Of a DNA stretch of 64,000 bases, positions 1 to 14,100 are shown piece by piece (within the stretch, counting starts at the first letter, position 1; each line of letters begins with the position of its first letter). The notes beneath the pieces were generated by a model. That model searched no databases, was not told where the DNA came from, and saw only the letters and a program-made list of their open reading frames with translations. Source of the stretch: Phoronis australis (taxonomy: Eukaryota; Phoronida; Phoronidae); contig NMRA01000186.1 in NCBI GenBank assembly GCA_002633005.1, positions 62,001 to 126,000 on the forward strand, in the 5' to 3' direction. The position numbers and the translations under genes were made by a program.

Positions 1-2011
1 CAATTCTTCAAATTCAAATTATACAGTTTACCACAGTGTTACAATATTGGTGGCCAGAGATTTATTTTCCCTGGCAGTTCAAATATTTCCCTCTAGTCCC
101 TCCTCCAGTCATCAAATTATACAACATTCAGCATCTTTTATGGAACACCAACTGAACAAAATTGAAACATCAAGTTATTTTTTATTGATTTTTTCAATGT
201 AAAGAATACTAACAGCTGAGGTGTCGAGAGCAGGAGATAGGGCCATTTCCTCTCCTTTTCTACAACCAGAGCAGAAATCTAAGCCATGCAGGAAGATAAA
301 GTAGACAAAGCAAAATGTGAACTGGAGTCGGGACCAACAGCAAGTGAATTCCTCCAATATAAACCTCACACAGAACTAAACGCTTGGTGGCATAGCTTGT
401 CATCCATTCAGTGAGATTTAGTCGGAGGAGTGGCCAATAAGTTGATTGGCAGCAAGTCATTCAAACACAAGTTTTCAATCTAGTTGACTTCCTGATGTTA
501 GCCAACCAATTATTGTTGCTTTAAAAATACTGAGCAAAATAAAGTGTTTCCAAGGTGGTGTCCATTTGTCTTTAACATTACGATAGCTCAGATCAAGAGA
601 GATAGATCCTCTTGGACTGGTCAGAGCTACAAATGCCATACAGTTTTGCAACAAGGTTAGACAGAGGATTTTTTGTTCCTGGCCAGTCCAGTAGAATGAA
701 TCTAGCATGGCTTTCTACGGGCTCAGTTATTTACTTTGAGGACAGGATGCAGCCCAACCAAAGTTATGACGGGTGCATCCTTTGGCCTCTGGCGAGACGT
801 CTCCTACTCAAGGAGAATACAATATTCAAAATCATTAACGGGGTAATTACAGATCCGTTGTCCATAAGTCATAGGTCGGTCAGTGTAAAAGGCATCAAAA
901 TAAAGTACACAGCACAAGGTTCCAACCAGGAGAGGACTGCGCTGTGTGACACAGAACAACACTTGTACACGATTGTACGAAATACTTGTTGAGTGAACTT
1001 GAATGGTGAAAACAGTTTCACAGTAGTTTTTGACAAAATGATTTCAACTGCTTGAACTCTATTGCAACGAAAGAAAAACAGTTTCAACTCATCTGACGAG
1101 CTGACAGCCACAGGATAGTAGCAAGCTACAAAAGTGAGGGACACAGACAGCTTGATGGTTGCTTTTGCTGCTAGAGGAACCCTTAACTAAGGAGCAGTAG
1201 CTTACCAACCAGACTAGGTGACTGCCGAATAAATAAGTCAGACCAAGGCGGCTTGATGATGGTTTACGATAGACGATGTTCATTCAAGTTGGCTATTTGT
1301 TCTGAAACCACCTCCTGTGCCGCTAGCATACTACCCGGAGAAGAACGTTAAAAAATTCAGAAACCAGCATAGCTCAAAACCGAGCTACAAATACATGTTT
1401 CCCTCAACAACAACTAGTCCTCAAAGGGGTGCACGCCAGCTGAACGAGAGGCGGAAATGCGAAACAAAGCAATCAAACCTGTATATAGCACTCCACTGGC
1501 CGCTCTCTACTCATTTTATTCAAAAACATTTTTGTAAAAATAACAAAAAAGGTTCTCAACAAGTATCAAAAATAAACTTTTTAATACTCTTACAAAAATT
1601 AAAAATAGCAGCTTGACCTTTCGCTGCTTAACATAAAAGGCAACCCTGGGTGACCTTTCGCTGAGGTCACGTCACCTGTACGAGAGATCACCCAGGTAAA
1701 CCGGGCCAAGTCCCGTTGTCACAATACCCGTAGGTACCAACACCTAACTCTACTCCTTAAATAATTTTGATGCCTTTTTGTAATCCAGTCCAATTACAAT
1801 GCCTGTGCTTATGCTTCAGGTGTACAGGGGACAGCAATGCCATGACAAGACGGGGTGAAATGATGGAACTACCATTTCAGCAGCACATTAGGTATTATTC
1901 CTACAACCTTTCCCAAGCCTAGTGTGCAGCCGAAACCATAATACGATTTTACTACAAATACGCAACCAGGTCCAGTGTATTTCTTTCCGTCTCACCATGG
2001 TGATCTGTCAT
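1..2011 (-). other. igf2bp 3' UTR and downstream flank
   Basis: No coding exon is recognisable. Open frames here, the longest on the plus strand at 612-992, have no family signature. The sequence immediately 3' of the igf2bp stop is presumably 3' UTR; a poly(A) signal candidate at 1515-1520 would give about 0.5 kb. The UTR could run further, as is common in this family. I found no perfect let-7 seed match (CTACCTC) in this stretch by eye. Confidence 0.5.
1515..1520 (-). terminator. candidate poly(A) signal for igf2bp
   Basis: AATAAA on the minus strand about 490 nt after the stop codon. Other AATAAA hexamers on this strand lie nearer the window start, so this is only the first candidate. Confidence 0.35.
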
Positions 2012-2179
2012 CTACTGCTGCCCGTTCTGGTGGACATGGGCGTGGTTATGGGCATGCTGACCATGAGTGTGGGGCCTACCACGACCGCTGCCGCCACCAC
2101 CACGTCCGTATGGCTGTTGGTTCATGTTGGCTTGAATGGAACCCTGGGCCAAGAGCTGACGAATCAACTGCTGGGCAAG
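2012..2179 (-). CDS. igf2bp: igf2bp exon 14: KH4 last helix and Gly/His-rich C-terminus
   Basis: Starts with the last KH4 helix ([13 protein letters not shown]), continues into a Gly/Arg stretch ([13 protein letters not shown]) and a tail with seven His in fourteen residues (574-587), and ends at TAG. Acceptor TTTTCAG. The tail differs from the Gln/Lys/Arg-rich end of vertebrate IGF2BP1. Confidence 0.92.
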   Translation of the reverse strand, partial: LAQQLIRQLLAQGSIQANMNQQPYGRGGGGSGRGRPHTHGQHAHNHAHVHQNGQQ

Positions 2180-5100
2180 CTGAAAAGCAGACAAGAAGAA
2201 TTGTAAGTGAACAATGCTTCTTTTTGTTTGCATGAGATGATGACACTTGGACACGTGGATATCATAACAAGACGGCAACAAACAGATATAACAACTAGAT
2301 GACAACACTTGGACACGTGGATATCATAACAAGACGGCAACAAACAGATATAACAACTAGATGACAACACTTGGACACACGGATATCATAACAAGACGGC
2401 AACAAACAGATATAACAACTAGATGACAACACTTGGACACACGGATATCGTAACAAGATGACGACAATTGGACACATGGATATCTTAACAAGATGACACT
2501 TGGACACATGGATATCTAACAAGATGACACTTGGACACACATATATCATAACAACATGACGACACTAGGACACTTGGATATCGTAACGACAAGATGATGA
2601 CACATGGACAACTATAGTTTTATTCTGATGAAGCAGTATTCAGGGATTTCCTACACACCCAAGACTTAAATTACTTGAGAAAAATTCCTAAATATTTAAT
2701 TAAAGCTGAGAAAGTCAAATAGTTTCTTGATGTAAATTAGTATTGGTTTAGATATCCTGTGCTCTCTGTTAATTATATATTTGTAATGATATAAAAAAAA
2801 TAATTGCAGGCGGTCTGATACACGTTGTACCAGACGTGCGCAGGCCTCACATGTGGGCCCATTGTTCTGATCACCTGGAAATATTTTTATGCTTTATTAA
2901 TATATGGTTAAATATTTGTAATGAGGGCCAAAGACCTATTTTCCTGAAATACACATTTATTCATTATTTACTTCACTGACAGAGAACAACAAACTCATTG
3001 CATTTTGAAAGTAAACACACGAATGCCTATCAATTGGCGAATCTTAAAATGAAAGTTTCATTTCAGCTTGAAAAGAAAGTCACAGTAGTTGAAGTCGTTG
3101 GAAAATCATTGTCAACCGTCTTCTTCATAGTGAGAACATACATGGCAATTTTCACAACCATACTGAGAGCAGTTTGGTTGATAGAGGGGTGGACGTCAAG
3201 ACTCGAAAACAGTAAAAACGGCCACTAAGTGGCGCAAAGTACCTCGAATCCGTTGGAAAACAGGAGGATGGCATCATCTTACTAACAGATGCCTAACTGC
3301 TAAATTTTATGAAAATCCGTTGAGGACCACCGAAGATACAGAGATAAGTGAAAAAACTAAAATTGTCAAATGGGGGCACACCGGTTGTCGGAGAGGTCCG
3401 AAATTCGTAGTCATCTTCATAAAAACACATCTGTCAAATCTCATCAACATCCTGCGGGGGGGGGGGGGGGNGGGGGGGGGGTTTAAGAGACACAGGTGTG
3501 GACACCTAAACAGAGATGACCACAATATGTGACCACATATAAATATTTGGGCGCATAACAAGCTGTCGAGCATGGTCAAAATGATTTGGGGTGTACCCAG
3601 AGCTCCAGAGCTGAATCCACAAACAATTTCACACCCAAAATGATTTGGGGGTGTACTCAGAGCCTGAGAGCTAAAAACAAAACCACAATTTTATGAGTAC
3701 ACCCAAAATGATTTGGGGTGGATACAAACAACTTTATGAGTGCCCTCAAAATGATTTGGGGTGTACCCAAGCCAGACTAGGGTCCGGTCTCCAATCTTTT
3801 TACTCGAAATGGAACTCGAAATTAGGTTTGGCATTTTCTACTCTACTTTTGGGCGAACTCAAGATAAGAGTCTATTATTCTATGCTCGAGTACACAATAA
3901 CTTACGTAGATAATTTATTGCCCTTAGTTCACAGTTTGTAAACCCAATATTAAAGCAATAAGTTCGAGTTTGAACTCGAAATTTCGAGTTTTTACTCGAG
4001 TTTGTAGCACGAATATAAGGGTCTTCAAGGGCAAACTTGAACTAGAAACTCTTATGCATAAACTATAATGTATTCGATCACAGTCTGATAACCAATTATC
4101 TTAAGTTCGCACAAAAGGAGCAGAGAAATTGCCAAAAATAGTTTTGAGTTCGTTTCGAGTACAAAGATTAGAGACCGGGCCTAGATGAACTCAGTCATGC
4201 AAGACCATCAGGGTACATGAAACCCTGCATAATTTTATTTTTCTCTTCAATTGTTCATTTCCATGATAAAAGTTCATTTGAAATACTAACATGTTATCAA
4301 TAAGTAAGAGAACAACCATGTCTAACTCATCTCATAGTCAAGCATATATATGCATGTAGAGACTTACAGGGATAGCTATATCAACACTTACAGGGATAGC
4401 TATATCAACACTTACAGGGATAGCTTTATCAACACTTACAGGGATAGCTTTATCAACACTTACAGGGATAGGTTTATCAACACTTACAGGGATAGCTTCA
4501 TCAACACTTACAGGGATAGCTTCATCAACACTTACAGGGATAGCTATATCAACACCTACAGGGATAGCTATATCAACACTTACAGGGATAGCTATATCAA
4601 CACTTACAGGGATAGCTATATCAACACTTACAGGGATAGCTTTATCCACACTTACAGGGATAGCTATATCAACACTTACAGGGATAGCTATATCAACACT
4701 TACAGGGACAGGTATATCAACACTTACAGGGATAGCTTTATCAACACTCACAGGGATAGCTTCATCAACACTTACAGGGATAGCTTTATCAACACTTACA
4801 GGGATAGCTTTATCAACACTCACAGGGATAGCTTTATCAAAATTTTAAAATGAACAGGACAACATCAAAATTCAAACTGCAACTTCGCATAAGTTTATTT
4901 TTGGTTTAACTCGATTTTCAATTCTGGCTAAATTTATTTTTGGTTTAACTCATTTTCAATTCTGGCTAAAACTCTACAAAACCATGACAAGCGTTGTACC
5001 ATGCACTTTATTATTAAATTGTGACAACTTACTGTGTAAGTCCATTCACAGCTGTTTAATTAGCCACTAGGCACAATAATGTCATCAAATTGTGACACAA

Positions 5101-8100
5101 TTTTGACTAAACTGCCAAGAAGTAAGTCCAAGTTAGGCAATGTCCGACAGATAGAGATCTGTTGAAGTTTGTTCAGATTACTTTAAAAATTACTGTACAG
5201 ATAAAACATTCATAAAACTGCTTACAAGTTGGCATAAAAATTGCGCCACAATCAAATTTGAAAAAGTAGCTATTGTTTAACTTTATATACGAAATCAGTG
5301 CAATCACCTGACCTGATTTGATCAGTAGTCATGGATACGAACTTTGAGGAATGAGGGACCCAATTGGACAAAACACTACGACCTTCAGATGAGCGGTTCA
5401 CTTACCAACTGACAATGAACAGTGCCCTCAATGCAGACAGGCACCTCTTCAGGAGGGTTGGCAGAGTTCTCAGGTAGAGTAATGGTCGTGTTACTCGTTC
5501 TAGTGATGTTCTTCACCTGAAATAATACAAGACACAGGTGAAACTACTCCTCCCCCTGTTGTCAACACCCTACCTACCATTACCAAGTTATATGCGTCAC
5601 AACACGACCAGTTTTCCCATAACTGTTTTCTTTCTAGGCAGATCCCCACAAACAAATTTCTACTGTCGTAAAAAATACAGGAATTTTACATTCAGTATTA
5701 ATCACAATTCTTCTAGAACTATTCAAAGATTTTGACTGTAACTGATATGATATTTCAATGAAAATTAAATGATCTCGAATTCGACATGATGAACTACCAA
5801 ATTATACATTACGTTGTTTAGTCAAAAATTTCTATGAATTTTGACAACTGCACTAAATCTCAACATACATTTGTTCAGTTGCAATTCCTCGAGCTTTAAT
5901 CCAAACGCGAGACAGTTTTAAGGGAAAAAGGAGATAAAACTGAGTCGCAAATTGCCGGACTGTCAATGCAGCTTTGTGCTTTCAGAAAGCAGGCTTTACA
6001 CATTGAAAGTGAAAAATGACTAATTAAAGTGCCTTACATTTGACCACCTTGGTATGATGTTTTAAGTTTGGAATGTTAAGTATTATTTCTGTACTAGGGG
6101 TCAAATGCAGCTTCAGTTAAAGCTGCACTTCCTTTTAACTTATTTCCTAAAATGCACATAATTACACTCCAAGACGTCTCGAGCTTTTCTACGCCATAAT
6201 GAGAGCTTATTCCCTCAACCAAACATGTCATTCAGGGCAGCAACTAATAAAAAGAAAGCCACCATTTTGACAAAAAAATTGGGTCGTTCCAAGTGACCCT
6301 TCAATTTCTATTGAATTGAGAGTAGAAACTTATTTCTTCGATCAAACTTGTGCACGGGATAGAACGATACTGGCAGAGTTGAGCAAAGATTAGGCCTGCG
6401 CAAGCTTTATAGCTAAGATGTTTGCAATGTGGGGAGCACCAACTTGTAAGATATGGGATACTCACGTTCTGTCCACCACGGCCGATGATGCGACCGACCA
6501 TCTTGTTGGGCACCAACATGTCCACACGTAGCGGCGGTTCCTCCAGACTGTGCATGTGGCCATTAGACAGAGTCTGCTTCACTTTGTGGAACACAATGTA
6601 CATTGCCTGCAACAGGATGGGAATGAAGGTTAATTCAAAACTATCCCCTATCTCGCATTAAAATCTCCACAGGGTCCTCAATGATTCAAACGACTCAAAA
6701 ATCCCTCTGTGCCACAACTTTCTCCAGGAATGTCCCAACATTTCCCCTGAAGTTCGTATCCGTTTCAACTTCAACACTTTGCATCAGAAGGCAGTCCTTG
6801 ATCCATTGCCTGACATCCCTCCCACCGCACATTGTCAAATCAATCCCTGCAGATACTTCAGACAGTGACTGATAAGGGATGGCAACTACGGGTGTTTTCT
6901 TCTCATTAGAAAAACCTTCTCTGTATCTGAACACATATACACCTTTACCCCCAAAGTAAGTCAGAGCCCTGCCCTACCTGGTTTGCCGTCATATAACTGG
7001 CTTTTTCATACGGCCTTGTAGCTTTCAGCAGTTAAAAAATTCTAACATTTTCATTTTTTCCAACCCCAAATGAGAACTTTCCATATGGAATACAATTCTT
7101 GCCTATCAAAGCCGGGGTCGTCATCAATTGTTACTTTACAGTGAAACACAGAAACTTACCACTAACTAGGTTACCAATTCTATCAGCTGACACTTTATTA
7201 GATGACTATCATGGCAAAGCACTAGCTTTATGTTTTAGATGTGTAAAAATGACCTACATTCCAGCAAGAGCTTGAGTTGCCCCTGATGACTACCGCCCTC
7301 TCACGAGCATCTGGCCCAGCCTTTTCTTTGGACTCTACCTACAACAACACAAATGAGACAATACCATGCAATGAGTCTATGTCCAAATAAACAAAGTGAT
7401 CAAACCAACACAGGCAACATCCTTGCTTTGAAAAAAAACCCATTATGTAATAAGTGAGAGTTTCATCACAAACATGCCTGGAAACCAGATGCAATATGCT
7501 ACAGCGAGACTAACATGTCATTTAGAACATTATCTGTGCAGTCATCCAATGCTATATACCATTGGAATGTGGTTCACATCACGGGTATCTCATTATACTG
7601 CCATAGATACTGTTAACAACAAAGGTATACATATCTGACCTCATCTGGTACCTTACATGACCACTTCTGAAGGATAATAACAGAACAATGAAGTCTTTGC
7701 AAAAAAGAAGGCAACACTAGAAATGAATCTCCAAGATGACTTGACAGCAGACCAATGCAGGCATTAGTGTCAAAATCATCCCCAACGTGTACAGCCAAGT
7801 AGACTGGGCATTGACGCAGACACTAGTTTCAGACAACCAGCTGCTTACAATCACTTGAGCTCCACTGTTCTCTTTGATGGAGCTGATGAACTGCCCTCCC
7901 TTGCCAATCAGAGCACCCACATGATCTGCTGGTACATAAACGGTGATCTCCATTTGCGGGTTGGGGCTGAACTGACGCCGTGGGTCCATGTAGGCATTCA
8001 GCTGCATACCATAGGGTCCCTACCGAGACCAAAAGAAAATGCTGTAGTCACAGCAGACATCTATACTTGCACCACAGACCAGAGATACAGACATCTATAA

Positions 8101-11100
8101 TTGCACCAAAGACCAAAGAATACAATACAGACAAGTCAGCTAATTAAGTCACAGAAGAGCGATTGTTAACTCATGAATGTCAACGATAAAATGAAACTAT
8201 TTCTAAAATCTATACTTTAATTCATGAGCGCAATCAAGTCATGACTGTCACTGCAAGATGAATCTTTAAATCTATAGTAACTGCAATAAATTCTGAATCA
8301 ATAATAAAATTAACTATTTCTTAAATCGATACAGACTCCCAAAAGTGTGATTAATTCATTAATGGTGTTCAAAAACCTAACTATTTCCTTCTTTAAATAA
8401 CCAGCTGATGCTAGTAAATTTTGCCGTATTGATCAGACACAAGAGCATAGAATGATTCTTCATATTTTTAAAGGGATAGAATCAAGGATAAATATCCTTG
8501 AATTATGATTTGACAAATCGCTTACATGATGGACAAACATCTGGTATTTAATGTTTAACATCCTGAACACCCACATTCACTACACTGCAAAACATATCAT
8601 TTGACATAAGGAACCTTCAAGAAAGTCCAGGCAGACTGTGCCAGCATTTCTAGTAATTTTGGATAGATAGTCTTGTGGTTTTGTATCCAAAGACTAGATG
8701 GACTAAAAATGCGACTTTTAAATATGTCAATTATTAAAGTCAGGTACATATTTGGAGGCCACTGCCTGCAGTATGGGACGTTTTATACACATACCTAAGG
8801 AATCTCTATAATTAAACACTGCTAACAGGCAATAAATAACCTTAAGAAATGACCCATCAACCAAAACTTAAGATCCTATAGTTTTTTGTCCCGATAACAA
8901 ATCCAAACCACACATAAGTGTCGGCAGGACTCACCATTGGGTAGGGTGGCTGGCGCATCATTCCAAAGCCGGGGTTCATCATACCCCCACCCATCATATT
9001 CATGTGGTAGTAATAGTGAGGCTGAAACAGATAAATACTCAATTAGACACTTGAGCTGCACCGGTGTACTGTTACTTCGGCAAAATACCAACAAGTGTCA
9101 CTACCGGTTCAACACAACAAAGCACTGGTCATTAACAACTATCCCACTGAGTAAATGCCAGCACATTAAAACTACTAAGATTCTTCTTGTGACAAGAACA
9201 ACATCTATTGTGTGACTGTCCTAAATTCCCAGCATTCCTCATTCAATTTTCACTTAAGAGGAACTGCGAAAAGATGCTCAGTCAATAGTGGTGCTTGCTT
9301 AGCGTAAAAACAGTACTGCCCCCTATTGCAGATGAATGTGTATACTCACATCCATCTTGTAGTTCTTCAGGTCGTTCTCGTAGGCCGTCTTCAGCTTGGT
9401 GTAGATCTTGGCTTGAGCCTCCACTTGATCCTCCAGGTTACTACCCCTCACCTCGATGGTACGGTCCTGGTAGGCGGGGGTTACCTCGTGCACGCTGGAC
9501 ATACAACACCAGGAGTCAAAGCATAGCAGTAACATGAGATAACACATTGGTAAGCAATAATGTGATCACGCGACTCCAAAAACAATATGTGGGTACCTCC
9601 TCAGTCATATACCACACAAGCAATATAATCACCAGCCTTCCTTTTTTATGAACACAACTGGATTTTCCCCAATTACAGTGATAGGCCTCGTTTTGTAATG
9701 TCAGGCACATTTTCACAGGTCATTGTGGGTAAATACAGCCAGATTGGAGCCTCGCTGTATAATCCGCCACAGTCATATTTGTTTCTCATGAGGTGCTTGT
9801 CTTTTCTCTAATTCTATTTTACAAATGCATTATTTTCTCAACAAACACCTTAAAGTTAACTTAATCATTCACAACTAAACGTGTCGAAATGAAATGAGAC
9901 AAAGTAAAGAGGTACCTGGATACTCCTATTTTGGTACATGTCTCTTCCATAATAGTCTTCAGCACATTGCCACCCTTACCAATGAGCCGACCACAGAGAT
10001 CATTGTGAGCCAGGATCTTCAGGACTACCTCCCTGCCAAAAATAGAACACACCAAACAATGACAGTGGCGAAGGAGACCAACTTGAACAAGGTGTGAACA
10101 ATACTACAATTGCACAATGTTGCGCTTCCATTTTTGAACTTCGTCTACAGTATGACAATCATTTTCCATGTACAAATTTTGATACATTTACTAACAATAA
10201 TTATGTACAAGTATCGAAACACTTAGCTAAGTTCCAGCAAGTCACTTAACTTACACTTAAACGAGATGTCATGGCGATTTTGATACTTGGAGTATGGCAA
10301 TTTCTAGACATACAACAGAAGTTGTTACCCGGGTGTCACAACACCACGCCTACTCACGGCTTGTTGTCTTTCACTGACTCGGCATACATCACTTTCAAAA
10401 TCTCACGGCATGCTTCAGTGCAGTTCTCTGGTTGGTTTGCAAGGATAACAATCATCTGAAACACGAAAACAAGAATCTTGATGGAGGAAGAACAATTGTT
10501 TATACGCACTCACAACTTATACAACAGCTGACTGAATGGTATGTTCCTGTGGTTAAACACTAAAAAATGCATGTTTGTGGAGTTGTAAGCCTGCAAGGCC
10601 AACATGTTAGGACCAGCAAGAAACATGTAGCTGACTCACAATGCATTCAACAGCAAGCTCATGTCAACTTGTCAAGAGATCATATCTGGACACCACACTC
10701 GCATAGACAATGTAAGCTAGTAAATGTGGCAGTCCAAATCAATTACCAGGGCTTGGAATGACCAATGACAAAAAACGCGGAAACTTTTATGGCCCAAAAC
10801 AAGCGCGCCACTCAGCCTTGAAATAGTCGATATGAACCTTACGCGACAAAAATCGGGAGGACTAAAAAAAACACGTTACCACCATCAGTAGCATGCGTCT
10901 GCGTCTTTTTAGCTCGTCCGTCCACTCCCACCCCACACATTTTTGGCAGCAGAGCCGTAGTATTTGTCACCGCGGTTTACAATCACACGAGACGCCATTG
11001 AAAATCCCACCACGCTATCCTAGATGCCCCGGCAATGTTGACAATTTACGTTCCTCCGAAACATAAAGAGCAACTTTCGCTTTTCGAGGTGAACGTCGTC

Positions 11101-14100
11101 AGCAACGCCGCGGTAAGAAAGGAATTTGCAGCGGAAATTTTATATCAAATCCCATTTTTTTACGAGGAAATATAAAATGCGCGGACAGAACATTTGAAAA
11201 AAGCGGAAATCCACGTTTCCGCAGAAAATTCCAAGCCTTGAATTACACAGGAATATCCTATGGCCAGAGCTTTAAGTCTGCAGCCAGATCAAAAATGTCT
11301 GTAATGTTGTCCTTCAAATCCAGTTGCCACCTATGTTAACACCACCACAATAGAATAGAGACTGCACCTGGACCTACTTAGTTTCACAGCTAGTGACCCA
11401 TTTGACCAGTGACCAGTACCACGATCCTATAGTTACATTACAATGGTCACTCGCAACATTGGTAGATTGCATAGCTAATGACAGGAAATAACATCAATCA
11501 AATTGTGAAAATTAATCAGCCACAGAAGTAGCATGCATTTCTCTCGCACAAACAGCCTTACTGATAGACAGCGTCAATTGCATTTTGCAAACTGATTAAC
11601 AGTTAGCAGCAGTGAGATATGTCTTGGTCAGTGACATTTGTTACTATACACAGAATATTGTCACTTTGTTTCCCTAAGAGTCTCGAACTAATGTGGAAAT
11701 AACCTTTTGACAGTTATTACTCATTTCCTGGGTTGTCGACCTATTAAGCAAATAATGTTAATTTCAAACAAATACATTAACCTTCAGCAGCAGGTAAGCA
11801 AGTCGAGCTGGGTGGTTTCATCCCCTAAGATTTCCAATATTTTCCTAAAGTTTCAATTTCAATGTAGACTGCTGGCCAGCATAACTGCATGCACACTTCC
11901 CATCAAGAGCTTTAGGCCTACCTTCTCTGAAGAGACAGAGTTCTCCCTTCTCAATACATCCACTCTGGCCTTGCTCTGCTGTGTGATATTCTTGATAGTC
12001 TTTCCACCCAGACCAATTATAGCACCCACCATTTCAGAGGGTACCGCTATTCTGGAAACGAGCAATGACAAATCTCTGAAAACTCCATCGACACAACACG
12101 GCTACACCATGATAGGACGTGTATCGTGGCCAAGGAACAGATTATAGGGGAAATTTTTAAAGATCCGGAATTCAAAGCTATGATATTCAGAATTACTGGC
12201 ACTCTCCTACAACTGCAGGAACTTAATTGCCTTACATGCGATGCACAACAACACACCTTTATTGGATTCTACAGATGTATATTCATAACAAGAAAAGTAA
12301 AGTTGATAATTAATTACAAGGGTATTTTGACCTAATTAAGGTAATGTGGGAACCTAGAAAAATGTTCATTTAAGCTAACTTTGTACATCATATCTCAGAC
12401 AGTGTTGACCAGATTCTGATGAAAGTACAAGGTACTATGCTTTATGCACAGTTTATCAACATCCTTCTGGGAATTGTATTTAAAATGTTCCACTTTTGCA
12501 TGAGGGGTTATCAAAAGTAAAAACTTTTACCATCTTCATGACAAAAATCAAAAGTTGCACAAAATTGAAATGATAATTGAGAAAACCGTAATAGGGTTGT
12601 TGAGATTTCATCTAGAACAATTATATCAAATGAAATTTGGTCACGTTAACAGTTGGCTCGTTTTGCTACAAATTAACTCTTCTTTTCTGCTCAACTTTAC
12701 CAAAAAAACGTGTTCATGTGATCCACTTAATACAGATTGTTAAACAATCAAAAACCAAATTCTACACGCTTTCCACTTATACCAGGCAAAACTGTACTTT
12801 GTATATATTTGACTAAATACACACACATGCTAATCAAGTCCTCAAAACATTCACATAACAAAGTAGTTGCCATGTAATAAAGTGGCCGTATGCCCTTAAT
12901 AATAAGCTATTAGTCCAGACACCTACACGCACATCATAGCAAGAAGCTACTTATGAATGAAACTATACTACTGGATGTGGCTTATCCAATCAGTTAGTTC
13001 CCTAGCGACAAGACACCCAGCAAAAGATCAATAATGCACAAATTTTTATCATAGCAAGACGTAATTAAGATCACGACGGAAAACAAACAACTGCGAGGAA
13101 GGATCAAATGACAATAAATGATCGGCATCGCGGACAGAATTTTGACAATGCAAATCATTCTAGAAGAACTAAAATTGTAACATTTTGCTCAGAAAGTAAG
13201 CCCCCAGAGCCTTTACTTAGGGGCATGTTTGTATAAGTTCCTAAATTCACGAGCAAAATTCTTTCCACAAAAGCTGCATCTCCTCTTGGACAGTCCATAA
13301 AGTTTTCTAAACGCAGTAGTCCACATATGAGAAGGTCTTCCTAAGAAACCAATTTTGATTCAAAGAACATTGGAGAGCGAAAAAAGAAATTCAGATGAAA
13401 AGGAAGGTGCATGAAATCAATTCTGACAGAACAGATGGGATTTACGAAAAGTTTTATTTACACACAGCAGACCTCGACATTGACCGACTGTTTCGATTAT
13501 TTGTCCTTTTGAACAACTGTACTTCCATTCAACTTGTCCAAATCCAAAATGAGCTTGTCCAAAAATTTGAAGGAATAAATAACCATTTGTAGTATTAACA
13601 AGTATATTTGAAACTGCAGTTTCAGTATTTTTACAGTCAGGTGAACCGAGATTCTGTCCTCTGCTGACCTCCTCCTGCTGCTTGGACACAATTCGGGTTT
13701 CCTTATCAGTTCATATTCATTTGTACTACATTTTTCACCTTTGGAAGCTGAGGTCTCACTAGCACTGACAGATACACTTTTGAAATTAGTGGTTACTGAA
13801 CTCCTCATTGCTTTTCAACACACTGCGTAGTAGACAGCAAATAGTCTATGTCGTAACAGGAGATGGGAACATCAAATATTTACATTATCATTATTAGATG
13901 TAACAAATTATGAAGTTCTGTTAAGACGCTTACTTTGCAATTTCACATTTTTTCGCACCTGTTTTGAAGTGATTCACCAGCAGCCAATACAGTTAAGCAC
14001 CAAATCGCTTCCTTAAATTACGACATTGACTGACTGAAGCCCAACATTCGGTTAAGTCGGTTCTTCAACAGGTCGCAAGGGAGTCACTTCGAAGCTTTTT

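Noticed and set aside
612-992. 126-codon plus-strand frame
   Set aside because: No recognisable domain or splice context; it lies in the presumed igf2bp 3' region on the other strand. Length is within chance for a 64-kb window.
4362-4843. CRISPR-like array
   Set aside because: Units are contiguous with no spacers, and the DNA is animal nuclear sequence. The same holds for the arrays at 22933, 52145 and 61368.
4350-4853. Long frames on both strands with an 8-residue repeat
   Set aside because: Produced by the 24-bp minisatellite; no start context, no homology.
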